From the NCBI GenBank assembly GCA_030062745.1, contig CP099848.1:10623501-10687500 (forward strand): a stretch of 64,000 bases of DNA, given 5' to 3'. This DNA comes from Capitulum mitella. Its lineage: Eukaryota; Arthropoda; Thecostraca; Pollicipedomorpha; Pollicipedidae. A model generated the notes under the pieces. That model saw only the letters and a program-made list of their open reading frames with translations, was not told the DNA's origin and did not search any database. Made by a program: the position numbers and the translations under genes. Of the stretch, positions 55,512 through 64,000 are shown in pieces; the stretch's first letter is position 1; every line of letters starts with the position of its first letter.

Positions 55512-55729
55512 TTCATTTGCGCATTTGTATACTTCGGAACGTATATTTGCATAAACGTACAAATGCGCACACGTACATTTGCATCCGGGCATATGCCGGA
55601 CATACCTTTGCACTAACGTACCTTTTCGTGTATGTACATATGCAGTGCGTACATTTTTCCCGGCGTACATTTGCGCTTACGTACTTTTGCCGTACATGCA
55701 TTTGCGCTCACGTGCATTTTCGCTAATGC
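55512..55729. repeat. FB2 right array (inverted)
   Basis: Units such as GTACATTTGCGCTTAC, GTACATATGCAGTGC and GTACAAATGCGCACAC are the complement of the left-array units. The array is shorter and less regular than the left one. Confidence 0.8.
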
Positions 55730-55784
55730 CGTGCAATATCTTGATGCATATTTGCCACGGAATCCTGGCCGGCCTGCCACGACC

Positions 55785-55990
55785 GATGGCGGCGCGTCGC
55801 GTTGCAAATTATCGCGCCCGGATCGCAGCGCTGCAGCGTCAGCAGTCTCCCGAACCCGACTCACCAGCTGAGCGCGCGCTGCAGCGGCCGACGAGCAGCG
55901 CCGCTGCTCCGCCCCGACCGCGCCCCGCGTCTCCGCAGCCCGGTCAGCGCCGAGGCCGCGCTAAACACAGACTTGTGCGCGATTCCATCG
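55785..55990. other. CpG-rich block with a short ATG frame
   Basis: A CpG-dense block contains an ATG near 55785 that opens a frame reading MAARRVANYRARIAALQRQQ followed by Pro/Ala/Arg-rich sequence, open to 56178. It could be a 5' exon of an unknown gene, or simply GC-rich repeat sequence. The following 100 bp repeats GGAATCGAAACCGACTCC-like motifs, which reappear near 57394 (ATCGATTCCGGAATCGAC), as in the subterminal parts of some hAT elements. Confidence 0.3.
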
Positions 55991-56158
55991 GAATCAGAAT
56001 CGACTCCGGAATCGGCCCCGTTCCGGCCTGGGTCGGAATCGAAACCGACTCCACTGATAAATGCGTGAATCAGAGTCGAGTTGAATCACACGGTTATCTA
56101 CAGAATCACCTTTGGAATAGATTCCAATGGCAAAGTCGAGCTCCAGAGAAGCAGTCGA

Positions 56159-56240
56159 TTAACCCTCGCCGGACGTAAGGATTTTCATCGACGTCCCCGA
56201 CGAGAGGAGGGAGGGGTGGCTGCCACCCCTTGCTAACTTT
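56159..56240. mobile_element. TTAA-type element terminus, family C, second instance
   Basis: It begins TTAACCCTCGCCGGACG, then 'aaggattttcatcg', then a GAGGAGGGAGGGGTGGCTGCCACCCC hairpin-like block. It matches the reverse complement of the terminus ending at 6878. The other end was not located. Confidence 0.5.
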
Positions 56241-58162
56241 GCTCCTAATTGAGATAGAGAAAAGTCAACGATAGCGTGTCTCCTTGTGGTTCTAATAACA
56301 TATGAGTTGACCAGTTCAGGGCACTGGAAATGAGAAGGTGAGTATCACGCCACCGTTTGCCGTCTCCGCCGTCATCATCATAGTTCTTCAGTGCGATGGC
56401 CTACAAGCCACGTTTCCGTCGTGACTATTAAAATTGGTGAGCGCTTGTATTAAGTGACGGTTCTCGTTTCTTCGGGTCAAGTTCAATTCGGCGAGAGGTC
56501 AGATGGCATTACCGTCTTTTATGACGCAGCTGGTGTTAGAAACTATGATTTGCTTCCACACAGTGATGTTTTGGTTATCGAGTCGGGTAAATATGGTTGC
56601 CGGTAATGGAGTTAACGTCAGAATTGCTTCCGGACCGGTTCAAATACATTTTGAGGTCAAATAAGGTCGGTAGCCTCACTTGACATCAGAAAGGCCTCTG
56701 ACCTCTGAAGCCCCGGTATGTCGTCAAGCATATGCTCGAACAGTTGAATCAGAATACAACCCCATATCTTCTTGATTTCCGGAGAAAGAAACCCAAACGT
56801 AGGTCAGATCTAGAAAATGAACTTGTTAGGTCTCGAGAATGACGTAACTCGGTGACCTGACATGATCTGATATTTTTGTGGGGGGGGGGGGACGATGAGG
56901 AGAGGATGTGAAGTCGCTATAGCAAGTTCCCGGCTCTTGACACAGGCCGTTCGCCGGCGGTCTAAAAAAACTCGGGTGAGGGGGACCAGCCACCATCCCC
57001 TATGTTCGGCAAGGGCTTACCCTGAAAAAACACCGTTTTTTCCTCCAGACATGGCATTTCGGCCTCTTGACAACTAAACAGGAAAGACGTCTAGGTATAC
57101 CAGGCTTCCTCATATGGAAATGCTTTTGATAAAAGCCCATGTAGTGTTCTGTTACAGTGTGTTCGTTTCTTTTGTTTTCCTTCTAGCTGTTAGTGATGGC
57201 GTGAAACCAAAACAACCAAATGCTTTGTACATGGAACATCCGTATGTATTTTTGCAAAAATGTGCTGATATTTGCATCTTGATTGATAAAATGTTGTGAA
57301 CATGAATGCACGTGGTGATAAAATGGTTTATTATTGCATTTTGTGGCATATTTTGTATATACGGATATAACATTTTTGAAATACCGTAGTTTAATCGATT
57401 CCGGAATCGACTTATTTCGTTTTGCCTCGTAATTAGACTCAACGCGGTTTTTGAAAACTGCGTTGAGTGAGAATCGGAATTGGTTCATGAAGACAAGTCA
57501 GATTTAGGAGTGATTTCCCCTGAAGTGGAATCAAGCACATTTCTCTACACCAGTTATGTTTTTCTGCTGTGTTGTTCCTTTGCAAAACAGTGTGACTATG
57601 TTAAGTGTTTTGGGGCAGAACCGGGACGCTTTATCCAAGTGCAGGTCGTTGAAGACTGGGAAATAAGTGCACATGTGCAGGATGTTTTAAAAAATGTGTT
57701 ACAAGGCTAATGGTCCGCAGTTTGTTTATTTCTTTGCCTACACTCTTTGTTGTTTCAGGTTATGATGGCAGTGTTATAGTGTACATAGTAGGTGAGATAT
57801 GGTACTCCAGCTCTATTGTGGTCTTTGCACTGGATCACAAGACAGGAGTGCACTTGCGGTATGCGACCAGATCCTGTGTGGAAGCGCGACTACGGCACGG
57901 TTGTGACCTGTCCGTCCCCGTGATGCACCCTAGACATCCGTATTCACACTCGTTAACCCTAGACATGCAGGGACTTTCTTCATGACGTCAAAGTGGTTTA
58001 TAAAGCGAAAAATTGGCTTGTTATTGGACACATTGCGAGTGCCGACATCAGATTCATGACATTACACTGATGGCATTTTCAAGTAGAATTTTGCCACATG
58101 CCACGATTCCACTGATTTCACTTTCTGATCCACTGTGAAGACCATCGTAAAACTTGATTTAT
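56241..58162. other. No gene recognised
   Basis: A run of 13 G lies at about 56879-56891. An ATG frame at 57114-57299 begins with a hydrophobic, signal-like segment (AHVVFCYSVFVSFVFLLAVS), but the protein is short and unrecognised. A frame at 57710-57985 is preceded by an acceptor-like 'ctttgttgtttcag' at about 57747-57760. Neither is strong enough to call. Confidence 0.4.
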
Positions 58163-59511
58163 ATATGAGTCATTCCACGTCAAAGCGCACAAGGATTGAC
58201 CCGACCCCTCTCGTTTTTGATGCTCATAGTGACTATAGGAAAATGGCCACCCATAAATTTTTAGCCTTGGGTGGCCTCTGGTAGCTACAGATTATTCAAG
58301 CTCACCGATTTTTGCAGAAATTGCATGATTCAAATGCCCATAACTCGTTGATATATTGCCTCATAAAGGTGCGGTTTGCACCATTTAAAAGGGAAATGTT
58401 CCAGCTTTCATGCGAAAATTTATTTTGACACTATTTGACATTATTTGACATGACATTTGACATATTTGACACTCGGGATGACATTTGACGTGACTTAGCC
58501 GAGCATCGGGGCCTTCTGCAGGTCAGCCTAGACCACTGACCTTGATTGACCGTAGATAATTTGCTGACCTCGGATCATTGGTATCTTTTTAAGTCACAGG
58601 TCCCGAATTCCATGTATATTATACATACGTGTATATATACATGACGTGTACATAGCGGAGTTTGTACACGTCAAAAATTCCACGTCAGCTAGAAGGCGTT
58701 TATTTTTTTATCCTGACGTTCTCCCCTGAATGTTCGAATAGTTACAGACCAAATGACGTCGTATGGAAGGAAATAGAAGTGATCATTGGGATATGTGCCG
58801 AAAAATCGGAAAATTAGCTTTCATCCAGGCCTTGGAATGGATATAAATGACATGATGCATGCAAAATGGGTATGAAATTTGAAATCAGCGCCCCAAAAAT
58901 TCATCAGTGATCTAAGGTCAAAATAGGTAACTCAAGGTCAACCGATGTCATTGGCCTCTGTTGACCTTCCACAGGCCCCGATGCAGAACTAGGATTATCT
59001 TAGTTGGCTTTGAGGCCTGAGAACGCGCGACAGAATCAGTTTCGTGGAAATGTGAACTCAAAGCACCTGAAAAAGTTTGAATTTACCCGACATGTTTTAT
59101 GCCACACTTACTGCAGATACTTGGGGACACATTGTGTTTCCTTTTATGAGGATGACGGTGGGCAAACTTGGCTTAAATCGAAATTGTTCCATGTGACCTA
59201 GTCAGGTCAAAGGTCATACCGAGGTCACCGAACGAAATGATTTATTTATGGAAGCTGGAACATTACTCTTTCCAATGGTGCTAATCGCACGCTTTTGTGG
59301 CAGTCCATCACCTAGTTATGGGCATTCGAATCATGCAGTGTCGGTAAAAATCGTTGACGTTTCGTGAGATGAAAGTTTTTCCTCAGAGGTCACCGAGGCC
59401 TAAAGATGTATGGGTGGCCATTTTTCGGTAGGTACTATAACTACCCAATTTCATCAAAAGTGAAAGGAATCGGGTCAGTTCTTGTTCGTTTTGACGAGGA
59501 ACGACCCATAT
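58163..59511. mobile_element. Element with inverted repeats of about 280 bp
   Basis: The left arm (about 58163-58440) begins ATATGAGTCATTCCACGTCA. The right arm (about 59225-59511) read on the minus strand begins ATATGGGTCGTTCCTCGTCA. They match along their length with substitutions; both contain 'aaaatggccacccata', 'tgcccataact' and 'atgttccagctt'. The interior of about 780 bp has no coding frame. It contains repeated 'tttgacatatttgac' and AGGTCA-like motifs. The target duplication is not clear, though both ends sit in TATAT/CATAT sequence. Confidence 0.75.
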
Positions 59512-60118
59512 GTCACATATTATGAATACCTAGTTCTACTACCGTAACCTGAAACAGGGGAGAGATAATTGATATAATTAAGCAGATGAACAAATAATGA
59601 AATTGTTGACCATCAGCACTGTGCCACTTCCGATAGGTACCTCAAAATTACAGCTGTATAATAGTTAGGTCAGAATACATGTCTACACATTTCAGGCATT
59701 TTTTTATTCTTGAAATTCAGTTCTTGATTTATGAGTTACATGAAATTGATGACTTCCTTGAAAATCCCATTCTTGAAAGCATGAATATGCCGAGTTTTGT
59801 GCCGGTAAAGATAAACGCCTTGTAAGGTCCATGTTCGCCAACGCGATAAGGACTGATAAGAAAGAGCTTGGTTGCACTGGTGCAGCTTGGCTAGTGCACC
59901 AAGAGATGTCACTAATTTTGATCAACAATACAAATGTACGCGCTATCAAAACATTAATATTGCAGCGACTGTATCTTCTGATCCGTACATCACGATGGAC
60001 GAGCCGACGTGGATGTCATCAGCAGGCGTAATTTCTTCGGGCATTTAGCCATCGTTGTAGCGAGGGTTTGGCAGAAACATCGTGGTCTAGATTAAATGAA
60101 GTCTGGCACTTTGAAAGG
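59512..60118. other. No gene recognised
   Basis: AT-rich unassigned sequence with no repeat partners seen in the window and only short frames. Confidence 0.45.
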
Positions 60119-60292
60119 ACGGTCGATTAGGGGTGCCACTTAAAGAATTTTATGTTTTCAGTTGTGTTTTGGGTTTTGAGTTCCATTGGCGGCGGAGGCG
60201 GTGGGACGGTCGATTAGAGGTGCAGCTTAAAGAGTTTTATAGTTTTCGTTCTGTTTTGGGATTTTAGTCTCATCTGCGACGGAGGCGGTGTC
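60119..60292. repeat. Tandem duplication, 87-bp unit
   Basis: ACGGTCGATTAGGGGTGCCA at 60119 recurs as ACGGTCGATTAGAGGTGCAG at 60206. Both copies end in a GGCGGAGGCGGTG block. The second copy runs straight into the CpG-rich block at about 60290. Confidence 0.9.
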
Positions 60293-60560
60293 AGTGCGAT
60301 GCTTAGGCGTCAATTGGCGCCTCAAAGTGCCGGTTTCGGAGCGGCGACGGGCGGCCGCGGACGGCCTGCGGCCAACCGGAGCGTCGAGCTGCCGGGTTCC
60401 CAGCGCGGACGGGCGGGGCCGGTCGCCGCCGGCCCGCACCGGTGCGTCCGCTGCGGCCGGGCAGTGGTGCCGGTGCTAGCGGACCCGAGCGCCTGCCGTG
60501 GTGAGCCGAACACGGCCCCGTGGTCCGCCCTGACGACAACGTGGTCGCTTGAGTCGGGGC
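60290..60560. promoter_or_regulatory. CpG-rich block, candidate promoter or first exon
   Basis: The most CpG-dense stretch on the right side of the window. An ATG at 60299 (MLRRQLAPQSAGFGAATGGR) opens a frame that includes HRCVRCGRAVVPVL. A donor-like GTGAGC follows the 'cgcctgccgtg' sequence at about 60501. It lies 1.2-1.4 kb upstream of a splice-bounded ATG exon at 61711, so it could be the 5' end of the same gene. No TATA or initiator element is evident. This is inference from composition and position. Confidence 0.3.
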
Positions 60561-61710
60561 AGGTGTCGGTGCCGTTTTTATTTCGAGCAGGTGTGGATGG
60601 GGCGGTAGTGACGAAGGCAATCAGTGTTGGTGTGTTCTTTGCGTTTTCATCTCTTGGCTGGCGTATCATTCGGCAGCTTATGCTGCGTAGAGCTCGTGTC
60701 CCTTTTCGTCCTTGTCCAGTTCCACCCATATATTTACTATCTAACCACTAACTGTCAGGACATTTTCTTTCGTCTGTTGGGTCCGTAAACAATCGCCTTG
60801 AGCACTGCATTGTCAGCATCTTTCAATACTTTTGTCAAAAATCATTGTGCATGCAGTGTACATAAACATATAATGGGTTAGATGCATTACCGTGAATAGT
60901 TTTATGCGCCCTTCGCTTAAAAACTTTGTAAGCTTTTGAATGCCCGACGAGCTTCATTTTCGGGTCTGTTCTATATGTACTAGTGTTGCTGACGTGACTC
61001 TGTTGAACACTAAACTAAACAAAAATATAGGTTGAAGCTTGGATGTGAACTCACAGTCACCGTTGAAAAAACACCCCGGTTGTAATCGACCTCAGTTCGA
61101 TCCTCGGTCGTTCAGAGATTGAAGTCTCACGCCAAACAAAGTGCTGCTGCCAGTGCAGCTCTAACAACAGGATAATTGAGGATGAAGCATAGATATTTAA
61201 ATGGCCGTTTCTGCTTCGGCACAGAAACTGCATGTACATACATTTTATGTGACCGTGGAATCTGCGAAATGTGAGAGCTGATGCCAAAAAAAGTCACTGT
61301 CGCGGTGTGCTATCGGAAGGTCCATTTTCGGCACCGTGGATGCCGCGGTTTGTTGCCTTTGTGCTTCTGGGAACCGTAGCCTTGCTCGGCGCTGATTTGT
61401 GTCGGGATCCGTAACGCCTGACAGAAACTCGTGGGCAGATGTGCTGCGCCGTCCAAACCTAACTTTTGCCTTGTCTCGGCCTGAGACCCTCCCAGGATCT
61501 TAAATTTATGTGTGATGGGAAGCTCCCGACGAAAGCGGATGCTGTTTGTCTTCGGCACGATAAATGCATAAACGACTGGAAGGGAATGCAGATTCGTAGT
61601 TTTAACCCGGAAGACTCTGGCTGTCTGTTAGTCAGTCTGTCACATGTCAGTTAGTCGTCTGGGCGTTCTGCGATTCTCACTGCTGATGTTGATCTGCTCT
61701 CGTTTTTCAG

Positions 61711-61759
61711 ACAATGGATAGTCTTGGAAGCTTGGTGGGAAACGCCTCTCCTACATCTG
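61711..61759 (+). CDS. Candidate first coding exon of an unidentified host gene
   Basis: The 49-bp segment follows a strong acceptor (gatctgctctcgtttttcag, ending at 61710) and precedes a good donor (GTAAGC at 61760). It contains an ATG three bases in and encodes MDSLGSLVGNASPTS plus one base of a split codon. A polypyrimidine tract, AG, short 5' leader, ATG and GTAAG together are what a first coding exon looks like. I do not recognise the peptide, and the next exon was not found in the remaining sequence, which is mostly TTAA elements. The CpG-rich block at 60290 could be its upstream leader exon. Confidence 0.35.
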
Positions 61760-61821
61760 GTAAGCGGTTTAGGTGGTTACCCGTTTCATCATTCGGACTG
61801 GTGGGTGTTTTGTCTTGTCTT

Positions 61822-61846
61822 GTCTTGCGCTTTTGAAGCGCAAGAC
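61822..61846. repeat. Perfect hairpin with 11-bp stem
   Basis: GTCTTGCGCTT, loop TTG, then AAGCGCAAGAC. It directly follows a short TCTTG repeat. Its function is unknown. Confidence 0.85.
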
Positions 61847-62394
61847 ATTGCGAGCAAAACGCAGTGGCGGAATTTAACGCTGATAGCCATAATCACTTGA
61901 CGCGGAAGGGGCTTTGACAGCGTTCTTCTGGAGCGTGTGTTGTGATTTCATTGCATTGCGATCAAGTAAAATGAATGCTCTCAATACGCATTCAAACAAT
62001 GATTTTGTGGCATGCTTTACGTGCTCCAAACGAACATTTCTTTTCTTGAACGTAGAAAGTAATGACATTCATGTACCTCTTCCGATGGCACCTAAAGATA
62101 ATTGCGCCAGGCCCGGTCGTGACCCACGCAACAATGTATCGTGCTGGTTTTGGCCGGTTTTAATACATGTGTGACGTTAGCGTGTTAGCCCGGTATTTCC
62201 TTGAACACGTCGAAAACAGTCTGTCACTGTGCTATGACAGATGGGTCCGGTAAATGTGTTGGTCCAAGAATGTTAGGTTTCGGGTAGAATCGGCTAAGCG
62301 CCAGGCATTTGCGCTTACCGAAGGTACCATTCCAGTAGGGCTGGAGCAAGCGCCAGGATGCTGGTCATGCTGTGAAAATGCGCAAACAAGACGT

Positions 62395-63587
62395 TTAACC
62401 CTATTCCCGGCAGGGGGGCTGAATCAGCCCCCTCGGGATTTTTGTTTGCCAGTCCAGGGTTTTTGACGCAGTTTCACGAAACGTAGTCACTTTTGCTAGC
62501 TATTCTTTCTTCATATTGTAACAAAATTTCGTAATTCTGTTTTGCTCAGCGGCGGAGCCAGGCAACGTTTTTGGGGGCACCTCAGGCCATTTTTGGCCTG
62601 GTTGAGGGTAAAAGGAAAATGGCTGCCAAAAATAGCGTTTTTTGAGATGGAGCATAAAGCTTTACATGGATGTTTAGGTAAATAGGTGGGCAACAATCTG
62701 AGTTCACTCCTTAAAGTCAATTTAAGGTCAGAAGTCAAAATTTGATTTTATAGTAATAATTTTTGCGCTGTTTCTTTCAAATGCCAAACCAAGAAAACAT
62801 ATCACGTAGGTGGGTGCCCTCTACTTGTGTACCAAATTTCAGCTTGATGTCAGGTCGGGTCACGGAGCTATGACCAAAAATGCCAGTGCGCGCACCCGAA
62901 ATCACAACAGCCGTAAAATGGAATTTTAGAAATAGAGTGAATGCATATGATTGGGAACGTTTTCAAATAGACTAAAATGCGCACAAGATCATTCCAAGTG
63001 ACTCTAAGGTCATTGGAGGTAATTTAAAGCCAAAGGTCGTAAGTTGGCCTGAAGAACTTGTGGCCGTAACATTATCCATTTTTCATGTCCCTGGCACTGC
63101 CTAGGCTAGCATTATGCAAACATTGTAATACGATTTGTACTTCTTAAGTATAACATGACTATTAGAAGGTGAAGAAGTGTTTTTAACTTTCTTTTTAATT
63201 CCGTTTTTGAAAAAAAAACTAATCCTCGTATGTGCAAAGCCCTGTTAACGTCTATGAATTTTATCAAAATTTCATATTTAAGGGCAGATGGTAAAAGTCC
63301 CATCTAATAATCTCTTGATTCATGCCAATTTCATCAAAATCAGTCCAAAGACAACATAGTTATTACAAGCCGGGAAATATCCCCCATTTTGACTTTTGCC
63401 CCCTGTATCCACCCCTTTCGGAATTTTGAAAACTTCTTTTCATAAAAATGTACTTTACGTCATGGCAAATCGATTGCTCTTTGTTTCGATGAAATCGAAT
63501 GTGTAGTTCTCGAGACCCCGGGGGGCCGAGTCCCCCCCTTCCATCAGGAATCGACCATACCGTCTAGCTCTCCGGGAATAACGTTAA
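62395..63587. mobile_element. piggyBac-like element, family B, copy 4 (reverse orientation)
   Basis: It begins TTAACCCTATTCCCGGCAGG and ends CTCTCCGGGAATAACGTTAA. Compared with copies 1-3 it is inverted and more diverged, especially across the middle. It is 1193 bp, with TTAA at both edges and no coding capacity. Confidence 0.85.
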
Positions 63588-63742
63588 ATGTACATGTTAC
63601 TCTCGTGTTTCAACTCTTGGCACCTTCGTTGGTAATGAACTTCTGACGTGAATTGGGCCAAGAGAGGATTTTAAAAGAGGACTTGCTGATTTCAGTATCG
63701 AAAAGCTTTTCTCCAATGGGATACTCGATGTTATATATCACC

Positions 63743-64000
63743 TTAACCTTGTTCGTGGCAGGGGGGGGGGCTGAATCGGCCCCCCTCGGGTTTTTTGCTT
63801 GCCAATTCCAGGCTTTTTAACGCAGCTTCACGAAACTTGGTGACTTTTCCGAGCTATCCTTTCTACGTGCCGTGACAAAATTTCATAATTCTATTTTGCT
63901 CAGGGGCGGAACCAGGCAACGTTTTTGGGGGGAACCTCAGGTCATTTTTGGCCATGTTGAGGGTAAAAGGAAAATGCCTGCCAAAAACAGAGTTTATAAG
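63743..64000. mobile_element. piggyBac-like element, family B, copy 5 (cut by window edge)
   Basis: It starts at TTAACCTTGTTCGTGGCAGG and continues with the G-tract hairpin and the 'cccccctcgggttttttgcttgcc' block, in the same orientation as copy 4. The rest lies beyond the window. It begins only 155 bp after copy 4 ends. Confidence 0.8.

Larger units (their letters stand above)
54071..55729. mobile_element. Foldback-like element FB2
   Basis: Two arrays of 15-16-bp units with consensus GTATGCGCAAATGTAC lie at 54071-54446 and, inverted, at 55512-55729, around a core of about 1.07 kb. The inner ends correspond: GCAAATATACGTTTGCATGA then AGTAC at 54421, against GCAAATATACGTTCCGAAG then TATAC read on the minus strand near 55525-55550. 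As in FB1, the arrays therefore behave as terminal inverted repeats. The unit sequence is unrelated to that of FB1. The core has no recognisable transposase. Outer ends and target duplication are unresolved. Confidence 0.7.

Noticed and set aside
55579-56178. A 199-codon plus frame across the FB2 right array
   Set aside because: The first third is translated array sequence; only the CpG-rich part from about 55785 could be real, and it has no supporting splice sites.
57114-57299. Small secreted-protein candidate
   Set aside because: A hydrophobic start alone is common by chance in AT-rich DNA, and no mature domain or cysteine pattern follows.

Overview
This is eukaryotic (metazoan) DNA dominated by transposable elements; there is no bacterial-style gene packing, and no rRNA, tRNA or CRISPR array was seen. 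Three things suggest an arthropod (chelicerate or crustacean): an interior (CCTAA)n tract, the complement of the TTAGG telomere repeat ancestral in arthropods; RNase H-bearing I-like non-LTR retrotransposon debris; and many G-tract-rich hAT and TTAA elements. This is an inference, and no species is named. The only long intact reading frame is a pogo-type transposase of 599 codons.

Layout. 1-1.75 kb is a GC-rich degenerate minisatellite with a 218-bp higher-order period. 2.28-3.78 kb is the 3' end of a non-LTR retrotransposon, split by a Tigger-type MITE. 5.29-6.52 kb is a TTAA-flanked (piggyBac-like) non-autonomous element. A possible host exon lies at 8.85-8.98 kb (minus). 10.91-14.36 kb is a complete pogo element whose transposase ends in a PHD finger, and 14.65-17.41 kb is a Tigger element broken by one stop and one frameshift. 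A hAT MITE lies at 18.2 kb, and a TTAA element at 21.76-22.97 kb. 23.8-24.84 kb is a dead second PHD-pogo copy, with its PHD segment inverted into the N-terminal half. 25.4-28.9 kb is a cluster of hAT MITEs, one holding a nested palindromic element with a telomere-like loop.

30.7-33.45 kb is a foldback-like element: two inverted arrays of 15-16-bp units around a 2.1-kb core. TTAA elements follow at 33.5-34.7 and 35.65-36.9 kb. 37.09-39.83 kb is a hAT-type element with a perfect 8-bp target duplication, containing 150-bp tandem repeats and a Tc1/mariner fossil. Another TTAA element (42.9-44.2 kb) and a hAT MITE (44.5 kb) come next. 49.0-51.9 kb is a large inverted repeat. 52.56-53.73 kb is an inverted relative of the 37-38 kb segment. 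54.07-55.73 kb is a second, sequence-unrelated foldback-like element with the same 15/16-bp architecture. 58.16-59.51 kb is an element with terminal inverted repeats of about 280 bp. 60.1-61.8 kb holds a CpG-rich block and a splice-bounded ATG exon candidate. The right edge has two more TTAA elements in reverse orientation.

Most likely new biology: the pair of unrelated foldback-like elements whose ends share a 31-bp (15+16) phasing, and the MITE carrying telomere repeats between near-perfect 145-bp arms. The PHD-finger pogo transposase, present as one intact copy and one internally inverted copy, is the strongest coding finding. Two enzyme sources are visible (pogo intact, Tigger decayed). 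The hAT, piggyBac-like and foldback-like copies are non-autonomous here and would need enzymes encoded elsewhere.
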